NCBI RefSeq assembly: GCF_003056055.1
Contig: NZ_PYFP01000002.1
Span: 1,550,001 to 1,614,000 of the forward strand
Reading direction: 5' to 3'
DNA from: Glaciimonas sp. PCH181
GTDB taxonomy: Bacteria > Pseudomonadota > Gammaproteobacteria > Burkholderiales > Burkholderiaceae_D
DNA length: 64,000 bases
Under the pieces are notes generated by a model. The model saw nothing but the letters and a program-made list of their open reading frames with translations. It was not told the DNA's origin and searched no databases. Shown here in pieces: positions 1 to 9,664 of this stretch. The position numbers and the translations under genes are program-made. Positions within the stretch are counted from its first letter, which is position 1. Each line of letters begins with the position of its first letter.

Positions 1-677
1 TTTTGGATGATCCGACATTAAAACTGGTGTCTTTGATGGATCACACCCCCGGCCAGCGTCAATGGACCGATATCAGTCATTATCGGACCTATACCACCGG
101 AAAACGCGGGTGGAGTAATGAAAAAGTCGATTCGATGCTGGAGGATTTACTGGAACGGCAATGTCTTTACGCTGCTGAAAATCGCCGCAAGATCGTTAGC
201 AGCTGCCACGCAGTCGCCAAGCCGATGGCAACCCATGACGACACGACGCTTGAACACGTCACCGAAGGTGTGGCTGAGGGTATCAAGATATGTGAGTTTC
301 CGACCACGCTGCTGGCCGCACAGGCTGCGCGGCAGCATGGCCTTGGCATCATCATGGGCGCACCGAATGTGATCCGTGGCGGCTCGCATTCGGGCAATGT
401 ATCGGCGACCGGATTGGCGCGTGCCGATTTGTTGGATGTATTGTCGTCAGACTATGTCCCGGCCAGTTTGTTGCATGCTGCTTTCATGCTGCAAAAAGAA
501 GGTTTCAGCTTACCGAAATCGATCAATACTGTGTCACTGAATCCGGCGCGCATGATTGGCTTTGATGACCGTGGTGAAATTGCAACGGGCCTGCGCGCTG
601 ACTTTTTGCGCGTTCGTCTGGTCGATGATATTCCCGTGATTATGCAAGTCTGGAAAGATGGAAGACGCGCTATCTAA
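1..677 (+). CDS. phnM: PhnM, alpha-D-ribose 1-methylphosphonate 5-triphosphate diphosphatase (C-terminal part)
   Basis: About 225 C-terminal residues of PhnM; the reading frame is open through the left edge, so the start lies outside the window. PhnM is an amidohydrolase-fold enzyme of the C-P lyase pathway that removes pyrophosphate from ribose 1-methylphosphonate 5-triphosphate in the cytoplasm. Family hallmarks seen here are LVSLMDHTPGQRQ, the metal-site segment HDDTT, the EFPTT stretch, MGAPNVIRGGSHSGNVSA and LSSDYVP. The C-terminus, with a Leu-rich strand and WKDGR, is complete. It is followed 18 bp downstream by a strong terminator, so it is the last gene of its transcript. No other phn gene is in view. 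Confidence 0.93.
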   Translation, partial: LDDPTLKLVSLMDHTPGQRQWTDISHYRTYTTGKRGWSNEKVDSMLEDLLERQCLYAAENRRKIVSSCHAVAKPMATHDDTTLEHVTEGVAEGIKICEFPTTLLAAQAARQHGLGIIMGAPNVIRGGSHSGNVSATGLARADLLDVLSSDYVPASLLHAAFMLQKEGFSLPKSINTVSLNPARMIGFDDRGEIATGLRADFLRVRLVDDIPVIMQVWKDGRRAI

Positions 678-695
678 GCTGGTTAGCGTGACATT

Positions 696-730
696 AAAAA
701 ACGGCGAAGTCAGATTCGCCGTTTTTTTTA
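696..730 (+). terminator. Rho-independent terminator after phnM
   Basis: Stem of about 9-13 bp (ACGGCGAA paired with TTCGCCGT, extended by A/T pairs), loop GTCAGA, followed by a run of eight T. A-rich on the left side, so it could also stop leftward transcription from fmt. Confidence 0.85.
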
Positions 731-812
731 TTTGAAATAGATCGGTTTGCAGAGCTTCGTCAAAGCGTTCATCGAAGCAAAGCGAAAATCAAACCAAAAA
801 TTCAATCATTAA

Positions 813-1772
813 TCAAATCGTCCCAAACCGTCCGTTCGCCATCGGAAAAGCGCGTAAAAACTCGGCCGCAGTTAGACGTTTGCCGCCCGGTTTTTGCAAT
901 ACAGCTAGTCGCAAAGCACCCGTTCCACAGGCAACGACAACGCCATCGTGCGAATCGGCGCTGATGATCTCGCCCGCTGCATGACCGTCATTTTGTGCAG
1001 CAACCGCAGCTTCCCATATCTTGATTGTAACGCCGCCGAATGTGGCAAACGCCCCGGGGAACGGATTAAACGCGCGAATTTTCCGCGCCAATACATCGGC
1101 ATCCAACGTGAAATTCAAAGCCGCTTCTTCCTTGGTGATCTTTGCTGCGTAAGTGACGCCTTCATCCGGTTGCGGTATGGCGGTTAAGGTGTTGTTCGCC
1201 AGCATCTGGATGGCCTCGACAATCATTTTGCCGCCTAATGCCGCCAATTTGTCATGCAGACTGCCGGTGGTGTCGTCGTCCGCGATGGTGACGTGCGCGG
1301 TCAACATCATCGGCCCGGTATCCAGCCCTTGTTCCATTTGCATAATCGTGACGCCGGTTTCATGATCCCCGGCTTCAATCGCCCGATGTATCGGTGCCGC
1401 ACCACGCCAACGCGGCAGCAGCGAGCCGTGAATGTTAATGCAACCGTGGGTGGGGATCGTCAGCACGCTGAGCGGCAAAATCAAACCATACGCAGCGACT
1501 ACCATGACGTCATGCGGCGTGGCTTGCAATAACGCATGGGCGTCTTGCGCGATCTCGGGGTATTTGCCATCCAGACGCAGCGAGACAGGCTGCGCGACGG
1601 GGATGTTATGCGCCAAAGCGAATTGTTTCACCGCAGAGGCTTGCAGCTGCATACCGCGCCCTGCGGGACGATCGGGCTGGGTCAGGACTAACGTGATTTC
1701 GTGTCCGGCATCATGCAGCGCTTGAAGCGCGATGGCGGCAAATTCTGGTGTTCCGGCAAAGATAATTTTCAT
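813..1772 (-). CDS. fmt: Methionyl-tRNA formyltransferase
   Basis: 319 residues, the usual length for Fmt. It formylates Met-tRNAfMet using 10-formyltetrahydrofolate before translation initiation. The N-terminal Rossmann-like domain begins [12 protein letters not shown]. The catalytic segment shows N113 and H115, followed by [11 protein letters not shown] at 117-127; D151 in LDTGPMM matches the catalytic Asp of the family. The C-terminal domain (about 205-319) is the OB-fold tRNA-binding part. The start is an ATG at 1772. It lies downstream of def on the same strand, but 290 bp and a hairpin terminator separate them, unlike the tight def-fmt operon of many bacteria. Confidence 0.96.
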   Translation of the reverse strand: MKIIFAGTPEFAAIALQALHDAGHEITLVLTQPDRPAGRGMQLQASAVKQFALAHNIPVAQPVSLRLDGKYPEIAQDAHALLQATPHDVMVVAAYGLILPLSVLTIPTHGCINIHGSLLPRWRGAAPIHRAIEAGDHETGVTIMQMEQGLDTGPMMLTAHVTIADDDTTGSLHDKLAALGGKMIVEAIQMLANNTLTAIPQPDEGVTYAAKITKEEAALNFTLDADVLARKIRAFNPFPGAFATFGGVTIKIWEAAVAAQNDGHAAGEIISADSHDGVVVACGTGALRLAVLQKPGGKRLTAAEFLRAFPMANGRFGTI

Positions 1773-1983
1773 GTGCGGATTTTATTACGGATGGGTGTGT
1801 TTTGCTGCATTAACGAATATGAGGCTATATGAGGAAATTGCTTAAAACTGCTATTAAACGCGATATTTAAGTGCTTACTTATAGCCAATCCTGACTGCCT
1901 GCTTTACTCTGAAGTTCTGTCACGAGGGAAACGGGCAGAAAAAGAAGTGCTACTGAGTGGCCTCGATTTTGGGGTTTGAATGA

Positions 1984-2022
1984 AAAAAGGGCTGCATTTA
2001 TGTAATGCAGCCCTTTTATTTA
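1984..2022 (-). terminator. Terminator between def and fmt
   Basis: Perfect stem AAAAGGGCTGCATT / AATGCAGCCCTTTT around a short TATGT-like loop. On the minus strand the stem is followed by a U run (six A on the plus strand at 1984-1988 side); it is also T-flanked on the plus strand. It should end the def transcript, implying that fmt has its own promoter within 1773-1983 or depends on readthrough. Confidence 0.8.
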
Positions 2023-2062
2023 CCGGTACGTTCAGACTATTCAGTCTGCATGTTCTGCATTG

Positions 2063-2593
2063 TTAACGGTTGGCGTATTGTTTATCGCGCTTTAATTCGC
2101 GTTCTTCCTTGAGCATCTTGGCTTTAATGCGGTTGCGTTTTAGCGGCGACAGGTACTCAACAAATACTTTTCCCTTCAAATGATCCATTTCATGCTGAAT
2201 ACAGACCGCCAGCAAGCCCTCTGCATCGACTTCAAATGCTTTGCCATTGGCGTCGAGTGCGCGCACCTTGACGCGGGCAGGACGTTCTACGCCGTCGTAT
2301 ATGCCCGGCACGGACAGGCAGCCTTCATCGTATATTTGTCTTTCTTCACTGGCCCAGAGAATTTCCGGATTGATAAAGACCCGCAGATCGCTGCCGGTGT
2401 CAGAAGTATCGATGACGACTAATTGCTCATGCACGTCGACTTGCGAGGCAGCCAGACCAACGCCGGGTGCCTCGTACATCGTTTCGGCCATGTCAGCAAT
2501 CAATCGCTTCAGACGGTCATCAAAAACAGTCACAGGCTTAGCAATTTTATGCAGGCGAGGATCGGGGTAACGCAGGATATTTAGTAGGGACAT
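2063..2593 (-). CDS. def: Peptide deformylase
   Basis: 176 residues. It removes the N-formyl group from nascent proteins, using a metal ion. All three family motifs are visible: motif 1 GVGLAASQ at 44-51, motif 2 EGCLS at 90-94 with metal ligand C92, and motif 3 HEMDH at 134-138 giving the two His ligands and the catalytic Glu. The C-terminal tail is rich in Lys, Arg and Glu and is somewhat long, as in Burkholderiales type I deformylases. The ATG start at 2593 gives [14 protein letters not shown], the normal N-terminus. Divergent from the LysM gene. Confidence 0.96.
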   Translation of the reverse strand: MSLLNILRYPDPRLHKIAKPVTVFDDRLKRLIADMAETMYEAPGVGLAASQVDVHEQLVVIDTSDTGSDLRVFINPEILWASEERQIYDEGCLSVPGIYDGVERPARVKVRALDANGKAFEVDAEGLLAVCIQHEMDHLKGKVFVEYLSPLKRNRIKAKMLKEERELKRDKQYANR

Positions 2594-2898
2594 ACGGTTC
2601 TGGACGACTTTAAGGCGGTTTGGAGTGGTTTATCTCTTGCTAGTTTCAGCGTTTATGGGCAAAATTTGATGCACTTTGGCAAACATTTTTAGCGCATCTT
2701 GCGTCTGTTATAGCGCAGATAGTTGCCACTAATAAGTCGTCATTTTACGCGTCAAATTTAATTACCTCACTATTTACCTTATTAACGCGGTGTCTGACAG
2801 ATTTTTAGACAAGTCAGGCAGGTTTTGTCTGTACGTTTGCGCGCGTTTTTAATGATAATTTTCGCTATTATTTAACGGCCATACACACCGGAAACGAC
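2594..2898. other. Divergent intergenic region between def and the LysM gene
   Basis: 305 bp with no supported gene. It is A/T-rich and must hold the promoters of def (leftward) and of the LysM-dprA unit (rightward). A TATTAT hexamer about 30 bp before the LysM start is a possible -10 box, without a convincing -35. A short inverted repeat AGACAA...TTGTCT lies near 2806-2832. Confidence 0.5.
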
Positions 2899-3972
2899 AT
2901 GAAAAAGTTTAGCACAGCTGCAGTCCTTCTCGCTTTTGCAACCGGCATTGGCATGTCGTCAATCTCTTATGCGCAAGCGGCAGCACCGGCGCGTTGTGCA
3001 TTTTTGTCGAATGCACCGGATCAGCATGTGGTGGTACGCGGCGATACGTTATGGGGAATTTCCGGCCATTTCTTACAGAATGCGTGGTGTTGGCCGCAAG
3101 TGTGGGGCATGAATCGCGAGCAAATTCGTAATCCACACTGGATTTATCCCGGGCAAATCGTTTATTTTGATCGCGTTGCTGGCCGATTGCGACTCGGTAC
3201 CCCGACTGGCGGCGCACCGGATACGATGAAGTTGTCGCCGCAAATCCGGGTCGAAGGTCTGGGGCGCGAAGCGATTCCGGCTATTCCCGCAGATAAAATT
3301 GGACCGTTTCTTTCGCAACCGCTGATTGTCGAGGACGAGGAATTGTCCGGCGCGCCGCATATCGTGGCGGTGCAAGAAGGCCATGTCAATCTGGGCCGTA
3401 ATGATCTGGCTTACGTGCGCGGCAATCTGAACGGCGGCACCGCATTTCAGGCATTTCGTCCCGGTAAACAGTTGAAGGATCCCGTCACCGGGCAAGTCAT
3501 CGCCAACGAAGCCGTCTATCTGGGCAGCTTGAAATTGGAACGCGCGGCTAAAGCCGACAGCGAGGTGAATACTTTCCGTGTAGTCGAAGCCAAGCAAGAA
3601 ATGGGCGCCGGAGATCGTCTTATCGCGGAGCCGATTGCGCCGGTCTTAAACTACGTGCCGCATGCGCCCGCAAGTGAGGTCAACGCACGCATCGTGTCGG
3701 TATATGGCGGCGTCACCAGCGCGGGTCAAAATGACATCGTCACTATCAACCAGGGCGCGGCGGACAATATCGAGGTCGGCGACGTGTTGCAGCTATACCG
3801 TTTTGGCAAAACTGTGGTCGATCCTTTAGACAAAAAAGTAGCCGTCAAACTGCCCGATGAGCAATACGGCACCTTGTTTATTTTCCGCATATTTAAGCAT
3901 ATCTCCTATGGCTTGATTATGCAGGTACGGGATACAGTGGACGTTGGCGATATTGCCAGGTCACCAGAGTAA
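2899..3972 (+). CDS. LysM-domain exported protein
   Basis: 357 residues. An N-terminal signal peptide (MKKFSTAAVLLAFATGIGM..., cleavage near SYAQA-A) is followed by one LysM domain at about 43-93 (VVVRGDTLWGISGHF ... NPHWIYPGQIVYF), which binds the glycan chains of peptidoglycan. The remaining ~260 residues resemble the conserved tail of betaproteobacterial LysM proteins encoded next to dprA, with repeated beta-rich segments. It is probably periplasmic and may tether or sense the cell wall; the exact role is unknown. The stop is 9 bp before the proposed dprA start, so the two genes are likely co-transcribed. Confidence 0.85.
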   Translation: MKKFSTAAVLLAFATGIGMSSISYAQAAAPARCAFLSNAPDQHVVVRGDTLWGISGHFLQNAWCWPQVWGMNREQIRNPHWIYPGQIVYFDRVAGRLRLGTPTGGAPDTMKLSPQIRVEGLGREAIPAIPADKIGPFLSQPLIVEDEELSGAPHIVAVQEGHVNLGRNDLAYVRGNLNGGTAFQAFRPGKQLKDPVTGQVIANEAVYLGSLKLERAAKADSEVNTFRVVEAKQEMGAGDRLIAEPIAPVLNYVPHAPASEVNARIVSVYGGVTSAGQNDIVTINQGAADNIEVGDVLQLYRFGKTVVDPLDKKVAVKLPDEQYGTLFIFRIFKHISYGLIMQVRDTVDVGDIARSPE

Positions 3973-3981
3973 CTTTGCTAA

Positions 3982-5253
3982 GTGCCATTACAAGAACCCG
4001 CCGCACATTTATTACCAAGTACGTTTTCTTTTCCACCCTGTCAGTCTCAGATCGGTCAGCCTGCGTTGCAGAGCGATCTGGTCGACTGGCTGCGGCTGGA
4101 ACAAACCGCCGGTGTCGGCTCCAGCACTGCGTGCGTGCTGTTGACGACCTTCGGTCTGCCTGCGAACATTTTTGCCAGTTCGCTGACAGCTCTCCGGAGA
4201 GTGGTCTCGGAAAAAATCGGATTAGCGCTGCTAGCACCGATATCAGATCTGACCGAAAGGCGATTTGAATGCGCATTAGCGTGGGCGCAGCAGCCGAATC
4301 ATCGGATCTTGACGTTAGCCGATGATGATTACCCCTCTTCATTATTGAACATTCCCGATCCGCCGCTTTTGCTCTATGTCATGGGCCGGGTCGAATTGCT
4401 GAAGCGGCCATCGTTAGCCGTAGTTGGCAGCCGCAACGCGACGGTGCAAGGCAACGCCAATGCGGATCGATTTTCAGAGATGCTGAGTCAACGCGGCTTA
4501 ACCATTATTTCCGGTTTGGCGCTAGGAATCGATAGCGCTGCCCATCGCGGTGCCTTGCGCTGTCTGGCGAACAATACAGATTGCGGCGGCAGCACCGTAG
4601 CCGTCATTGGCACTGGCGCGGATATTGTTTATCCGGCGCGTAATCGTGATTTGGCGCACCAGATTGCAGAGCTGGGCTGCATTGTTAGTGAGTACCCGCT
4701 AGGTATGTCGGGTATTGCTGCTAACTTCCCACGCCGCAACAGGATTATTTCCGGCCTCTCGTCCGGCGTGCTGGTGATCGAAGCCGCAGCGCAGTCGGGT
4801 TCATTGATCACTGCGCGCATGGCGGCCGAGCAGGGCAGAGATGTATTTGCTATCCCCGGCTCGATTCATTCGCCGCTCTCAAAAGGTTGTCATCAGCTGA
4901 TCAAACAAGGGGCAAAATTGGTCGAGTCGGCACAGGATATCTTGGAAGAAATGCTGCCTGTGCATGCACCGATACGTTCAACCCGAGTCACTTCCCATGT
5001 AACTGAATGCCTTTCTCAATCGGCGATGACGTACGATGAGGACGGCATTAAAAATGATGAAAGCGCCGATGATGCGATCAAAAATCCTAAGGACCAGCTA
5101 CTGACAGCGCTGGGATTCGATCCTGCCAGTCTCGATGCGCTGGCCGCCCGCAGCGGTATGGATATCGCAGCATTAAACGCGCAGCTGTTAACATTAGAGC
5201 TTGAAGGTTTGGTCGAGATGCTGCCCGGTGGCGTGTATCGACGATTGGGATAA
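3982..5253 (+). CDS. dprA: DNA-processing protein DprA (Smf)
   Basis: 423 residues from a GTG start. DprA binds incoming single-stranded DNA during natural transformation and loads RecA. Layout: an N-terminal helical SAM-like region (WLRLEQTAGVGSST), the Rossmann-fold core (about 135-335) with AVVGSRNAT, ISGLALGIDSAAH, NFPRRNRIISGLS and VIEAAAQSGSLITAR, and a C-terminal winged-helix DML1-like domain (about 370-423). All core motifs are intact, so the protein is probably functional. The start is uncertain: no ATG exists ahead of the first conserved block and the ribosome site is weak, so translational coupling to the LysM gene is plausible. Confidence 0.93.
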   Translation: MPLQEPAAHLLPSTFSFPPCQSQIGQPALQSDLVDWLRLEQTAGVGSSTACVLLTTFGLPANIFASSLTALRRVVSEKIGLALLAPISDLTERRFECALAWAQQPNHRILTLADDDYPSSLLNIPDPPLLLYVMGRVELLKRPSLAVVGSRNATVQGNANADRFSEMLSQRGLTIISGLALGIDSAAHRGALRCLANNTDCGGSTVAVIGTGADIVYPARNRDLAHQIAELGCIVSEYPLGMSGIAANFPRRNRIISGLSSGVLVIEAAAQSGSLITARMAAEQGRDVFAIPGSIHSPLSKGCHQLIKQGAKLVESAQDILEEMLPVHAPIRSTRVTSHVTECLSQSAMTYDEDGIKNDESADDAIKNPKDQLLTALGFDPASLDALAARSGMDIAALNAQLLTLELEGLVEMLPGGVYRRLG

Positions 5254-5497
5254 ACGCTTGGCGAGATGACTAAATAGAACTTAAAAATGATGTTCTTATG
5301 ACATTTTAGGCAGCATTTGTTAAATCCTGCGATACTTGTGTGAATTAAGGGGGATGAATTTTGGACCTAACTCCCTTAAAGGCGGTAATGTTGCGGTACA
5401 GTCTGACCCATCAAGCTTTGATTTGAAGCCTGCTCAGGAAATTTCTGTATGATTTTAGCAACTTGTTTTAGTCCAATCTTAGCGATACAGTAGAACC

Positions 5498-5977
5498 ATG
5501 TTTGAAGTCCTAGTTTACCTTTATGAAACATATTACCGACCCGATGCCTGCCCTGAACCCGAGGCCTTGGTAAAGAAACTGTCGGCAATCGGTTTTGAAG
5601 AGGACGAAATCTCCAAAGCCCTTGGATGGCTGACCGATCTGGCGGAAACCAATCACGCTTACGCCGATCGTTATCCGCAGCAAACTGCATTTTCATTCGG
5701 CATGCGGATTTATGCTCCACAAGAAATGGACGCACTAGGCACCGCCGCGATAGGTTTCGTTCAGTTTCTGGAGTCGGCCAAGATGCTGAATCCGGTACAG
5801 CGTGAAATCGTCATAGAGCGCGCACTGGCCGTCAGCGAGTCACCGGTATCCCTGGATAAGCTCAAGGTAATTGTGCTGATGGTGCTGTGGAGTCAGGGAA
5901 AAGAGCCTGACGGATTAATGTTTGATGAGCTTTTTCTCGATGACGACGAAGACCCAGAACCGCGTCTGCTGCACTAA
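5498..5977 (+). CDS. smg: Smg family protein (DUF494)
   Basis: 159 residues, starting [13 protein letters not shown] and acidic throughout, ending in a DDDEDPEP stretch. It matches the Smg/DUF494 family, whose genes sit beside dprA and topoisomerase genes in many beta- and gammaproteobacteria. The biochemical function is unknown; the family is small, cytoplasmic and mostly helical. The 244-bp gap after dprA contains no clear terminator, so co-transcription is possible. Confidence 0.88.
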   Translation: MFEVLVYLYETYYRPDACPEPEALVKKLSAIGFEEDEISKALGWLTDLAETNHAYADRYPQQTAFSFGMRIYAPQEMDALGTAAIGFVQFLESAKMLNPVQREIVIERALAVSESPVSLDKLKVIVLMVLWSQGKEPDGLMFDELFLDDDEDPEPRLLH

Positions 5978-6317
5978 ACTGCGCAATTCAGGCTCCTTCG
6001 CACCATAATCGCGCATCACGGCAACGTTTGCCGCGCTTGCGATATTCCCAACAACCCGCTTATCATTGGCCGCTTATTCACTGCCGCAGACAATTTTGCC
6101 CGATAGCGGCCGATACTGCCTGTTATAGTACGAGCAAGTTGTCATTAGGCAACGTCCTCGCTAGTCGTCGACAACGCCTGATCTAAGCTCCTTGATTTTG
6201 CGAATAATGTGCGCAATTCAGGAGTATGCGCTGCAGTCCAATGAATAGTTAATAAGCATTTAGCTGAAAAATGCGCTGACTTCCAACAGAAAGCGCGCCA
6301 CTTTCGAGACCATATTT
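5978..6317. other. Intergenic region upstream of topB
   Basis: 340 bp without a supported gene. It contains a 13-bp direct repeat TGCGCAATTCAGG at 5980-5992 and 6210-6222. I see no convincing sigma-70 promoter spacing and no RNA gene. The topB ribosome site is not strong. Confidence 0.4.
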
Positions 6318-8975
6318 ATGAGCAAGACCCTCATCATCGCCGAGAAACCTTCTGTCGCGAACGACATCGCGAAGACCCTCGGCGGCTTCACCAAGCACGA
6401 TGAGTACTTTGAATCCGACGAATACGTGCTGTCATCGGCCGTCGGTCATCTGCTAGAGATCGCCGTTCCAGAGGAGTTTGACGTTAAGCGGGGCAAATGG
6501 ACATTTACCCATTTGCCAATGATTCCCCCTTACTTCGCGTTGAATCCGATTGCCAAGACCGAAGCGCGGTTAAAAGTACTCAACAAACTGATTAAGCGCA
6601 AAGACGTCACTGCCCTGATCAACGCCTGCGATGCCGGGCGTGAAGGCGAACTGATTTTCCGTCTGATCGCGCAGCATGCCAAAGCCAAGCAGCCAGTCAA
6701 ACGGCTCTGGTTGCAATCGATGACGCCGGGCGCGATTCGCGACGGTTTCGCCAATTTGCGTGCGGATGAAGACATGTTGCCATTGGCCGACGCGGCGCGT
6801 TGTCGCAGCGAAGCGGATTGGCTGATCGGTATCAACGGCACGCGGGCAATGACCGCGTTTAACTCGAAAGAGGGCGGTTTCTACCTCACCACAGTTGGTC
6901 GCGTGCAAACACCGACATTGTCGATCGTGGTGGAGCGTGAAGAGAAAATCAAGAAATTCATTCCGCGTGATTTCTGGGAAGTACGTGCTGAATTTATCTG
7001 CGCTGCCGGTATTTATGAAGGCCGCTGGTTAGATACTAACCATAAAAAAGTTGAAAACGATCCTGAAAAACGCGCTGAGCGTCTATGGAGTCTGGCTGCA
7101 GCCGAGTCGGTGGTTGCGGCTTGCCGCAACAAGCAAGGTAATGTCACCGAAGAATCCAAACCGACAACATCGATGGCCCCGGGCCTGTTCGATCTGACCA
7201 GTTTGCAGCGTGAGGCTAACTCGCGTTTTGGCTTCTCGGCCAAAAATACACTTGGTCTGGCTCAGGCGTTGTACGAAAAACACAAAGTCCTGACCTATCC
7301 GCGGACCGATTCGCGCCATTTGCCAGAAGATTATCTGGGTACGGTTAAGCAAGCGCTGGAAACCGTGTCGGAAAACAACAACTATCAGCAGTTTGCGGCG
7401 CAAATTCTGAACAAAGGTTGGGTCAAGCCGAACAAGCGGATTTTCGACAACAGCAAGATCAGCGATCACTTTGCGATCATCCCGACGACCCAGGCACCGA
7501 AGAATTTATCCGAGCCTGAGCAAAAATTGTACGACTTGGTAACGCGTCGCTTTATGGCCGTGTTTTTCCCTGCCGCAGAATTTCAAGTCACCACGCGCTA
7601 TACAGAGGTCTCCGGCCATCAGTTCAAAACTGAAGGCAAGGTCATGATCAATCCGGGTTGGCTGGCGATTTATGGCAAAGAAGCCGCTGACGAAAAAGAT
7701 TCTGAAAACAACGGCACGCTGGTTGCGGTAGCTAAAGGCGAGAAAGTAAAGACGGAAAAAGTCTCTGCCAACGGTCTGGTTACCAAACCGCCAGCGCGCT
7801 ACACCGAAGCCACGTTGCTCTCTGCAATGGAAGGCGCGGGCAAGCTGGTTGACGATGGCGACCTGCGCGAAGCCATGGCGGGTAAAGGTCTGGGAACGCC
7901 TGCGACGCGGGCGGCGACGATTGAAGGGCTGATCTTCGAAAGATACATGTTCCGTGAAGGCCGGGAATTAACCCCGACTGCCAAAGCATTTCAGCTGATG
8001 ACGTTATTGCACGGTCTGGGCGTGGATGAGTTGACGGAACCTGAGTTGACCGGCGAGTGGGAACACAAACTGTCCTTGATGGAAAAAGGTCAGATCACGC
8101 GTGAAGAATTCATGCGCGAAATTGCGCAGATGACGCAGACCATCGTCAAGCGTGCTAAGGAATACGACAACGATACAATTCCCGGTGACTATGCAACGTT
8201 GGTTGCGCCGTGTCCAAATTGTGGCGCCGTAGTGAAAGAAAATTATCGTCGTTTCGCCTGCACAAAATGCGAATTCTCGATGAGCAAAACGCCGGGTAGC
8301 CGTCAGTTTGAAATTCCAGAAGTAGAAGAATTGCTGATCAATCGGACTATCGGCCCGTTGCAAGGTTTTCGCTCCAAAATGGGACGTCCATTTGCAGCGA
8401 TTCTTAAAATTAGTCGTGATGAAGAGATCAAGAATTTCAAACTGGAATTCGATTTCGGCCAGAACGATGAAGAAGGCGAGAATGGTGAAGGCGTTGATTT
8501 CACAGGCCAGACACCCGTCGGCCCTTGTCCAAAATGCGGCAACGGCGTCTACGAAATGGGTCTGGCGTATGTTTGCGAGAAGACTGTCGCAAAGCCGAAA
8601 GAATGTGATTTCCGCAGTGGCCGGATTATTTTGCAACAAGAAATTTTGCCAGAGCAAATGGTCAAATTGCTGAACGATGGCAAAACCGATTTGCTGCCGG
8701 GCTTTATTTCGCAACGTACACGTCGGCCTTTTAAAGCCTTCTTAGTCAAAGCCAAAGATGGCAAGGTCAGTTTTGAGTTTGAAGAACGTAAAGCGAAAGC
8801 CCCCGCCAAAGGCAAGGCCAAAGCCGCTACGGTAGAAGACGATGCAGATGGCGCGGAAAACGCGGTACCAGCCAGCGCGGTCGTAAAAACCATCGCCAAG
8901 AAAGCCGTAGTCAAGAAGGCCGTAGCGAAAAAAGCAGTAGTTAAGCGGGTCGTGGCAAAAGCCAAAAGCGCCTAA
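6318..8975 (+). CDS. topB: DNA topoisomerase III
   Basis: 885 residues. A type IA topoisomerase that passes single strands to decatenate or relax DNA. The Toprim domain begins MSKTLIIAEKPSVA with acidic residues in NACDAGREGEL; the active-site tyrosine is Y327 in LTYPRTDSRHL, almost the E. coli TopB position. Further motifs are TTVGRVQTPTL and GKGLGTPATRAATIEGL. After about residue 630 come Cys clusters (CPNCG at 632, CPKCG at 737) with repeated topoisomerase C-terminal modules. The last ~45 residues are a Lys/Ala/Val-rich tail made of KKAVV-type repeats, like histone H1-like bacterial tails. Longer than E. coli TopB (653). In related genomes this gene follows smg. A bidirectional terminator follows. 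Confidence 0.95.
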   Translation: MSKTLIIAEKPSVANDIAKTLGGFTKHDEYFESDEYVLSSAVGHLLEIAVPEEFDVKRGKWTFTHLPMIPPYFALNPIAKTEARLKVLNKLIKRKDVTALINACDAGREGELIFRLIAQHAKAKQPVKRLWLQSMTPGAIRDGFANLRADEDMLPLADAARCRSEADWLIGINGTRAMTAFNSKEGGFYLTTVGRVQTPTLSIVVEREEKIKKFIPRDFWEVRAEFICAAGIYEGRWLDTNHKKVENDPEKRAERLWSLAAAESVVAACRNKQGNVTEESKPTTSMAPGLFDLTSLQREANSRFGFSAKNTLGLAQALYEKHKVLTYPRTDSRHLPEDYLGTVKQALETVSENNNYQQFAAQILNKGWVKPNKRIFDNSKISDHFAIIPTTQAPKNLSEPEQKLYDLVTRRFMAVFFPAAEFQVTTRYTEVSGHQFKTEGKVMINPGWLAIYGKEAADEKDSENNGTLVAVAKGEKVKTEKVSANGLVTKPPARYTEATLLSAMEGAGKLVDDGDLREAMAGKGLGTPATRAATIEGLIFERYMFREGRELTPTAKAFQLMTLLHGLGVDELTEPELTGEWEHKLSLMEKGQITREEFMREIAQMTQTIVKRAKEYDNDTIPGDYATLVAPCPNCGAVVKENYRRFACTKCEFSMSKTPGSRQFEIPEVEELLINRTIGPLQGFRSKMGRPFAAILKISRDEEIKNFKLEFDFGQNDEEGENGEGVDFTGQTPVGPCPKCGNGVYEMGLAYVCEKTVAKPKECDFRSGRIILQQEILPEQMVKLLNDGKTDLLPGFISQRTRRPFKAFLVKAKDGKVSFEFEERKAKAPAKGKAKAATVEDDADGAENAVPASAVVKTIAKKAVVKKAVAKKAVVKRVVAKAKSA

Positions 8976-9029
8976 TTACAGCGCGAGCTAATGGCATAGC
9001 CGGACAGCTATTATTGATGCTATCTAAGT

Positions 9030-9066
9030 AAAAAACCGCCAGTGTTTGCATTGGCGGTTTTTTTAT
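9030..9066. terminator. Bidirectional terminator between topB and ogt
   Basis: Stem AAAAACCGCCA / TGGCGGTTTTT with a GTGTTTGCA-type loop, T run on both strands. It lies between the convergent topB (+) and ogt (-). Confidence 0.85.
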
Positions 9067-9145
9067 TTCGGCAAAACTAACAACAAAAACCAGCACCTGA
9101 ATTGTGCGTTAAGAGACACGATGGTGGCGTATCCCGCCTTCTACG

Positions 9146-9664
9146 TTAAATGCGCTTCGCTTTCTCAAGTTGCAATAAAAATGCCTTACGTTCCAGCCCA
9201 CCCGCATACCCTGTCAGCGATCCTGAAGCACCCACAACACGATGGCAAGGCACGATGATGGATACCGGATTGCGGCCAATCGCCGTACCGACTGCGCGCA
9301 CGGCATTCGCTTTGCCGATGATAGTTGCGTGCGCGCCGTAGGTGGTCGATTGTCCGAACGGAATAGCGATTAACGCATCCCATACCGCACGCTGAAACGG
9401 CGTTCCCCGCAACGCCAGCGGCAAATCGAATTTCTGACGCGTGCCTGCAAAGTATTCATCCAATTGGCGTATTGCGAGTTGCAAATGCGGGTGATCCTGC
9501 GCTGCATGCCAGCCTTCTTTGCCTTTAAAGTGGCGATGATTTTCAAAGTAAATTCCACTGACACCAGCATCGGTTGCTGCGACCAATAATGTGCCGACCG
9601 GACTGGCGTGCTCGACGTAATAAATGTTTTCGGGCATGTTGGTGGTGTTTTTTAATGTTTTCAT
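9146..9664 (-). CDS. ogt: Methylated-DNA--protein-cysteine methyltransferase
   Basis: 172 residues from the ATG at 9664. It transfers the methyl group from O6-methylguanine in DNA to its own cysteine, a suicide repair reaction. The active site is PCHR with C140; RGTPFQRAVWDAL and the helix-turn-helix arginine region (NAVRAVGTAIG) are conserved. I chose this start because ATG overlaps the TGA stop of the upstream gene as ATGA (9664-9661), a typical translational coupling; an upstream in-frame ATG would overlap far into that gene. Together with its partner it rebuilds the set of activities found in Ada plus AlkA. Confidence 0.94.
   Translation of the reverse strand: MKTLKNTTNMPENIYYVEHASPVGTLLVAATDAGVSGIYFENHRHFKGKEGWHAAQDHPHLQLAIRQLDEYFAGTRQKFDLPLALRGTPFQRAVWDALIAIPFGQSTTYGAHATIIGKANAVRAVGTAIGRNPVSIIVPCHRVVGASGSLTGYAGGLERKAFLLQLEKAKRI

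Noticed and set aside
5354..5455. A 33-codon frame after GGGGG before smg
   Set aside because: Ribosome site abuts the ATG with no spacing, and the product has no domain-like feature.
5980..6222. 13-bp direct repeat TGCGCAATTCAGG, 230 bp apart
   Set aside because: Too short and isolated to indicate a mobile element or site; recorded only in the intergenic feature.
8004..8714. A 236-codon open frame on the minus strand within topB, and similar long frames inside other genes (e.g. 33530-34018, 10800-11300)
   Set aside because: They are antisense or off-frame shadows of well-supported genes, lack ribosome sites and give low-complexity or odd-composition proteins.
8881..8965. Tandem AAGAAGGC-type units that could be a CRISPR or minisatellite
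   Set aside because: They are in frame and encode the Lys/Ala tail of TopB; no spacers.
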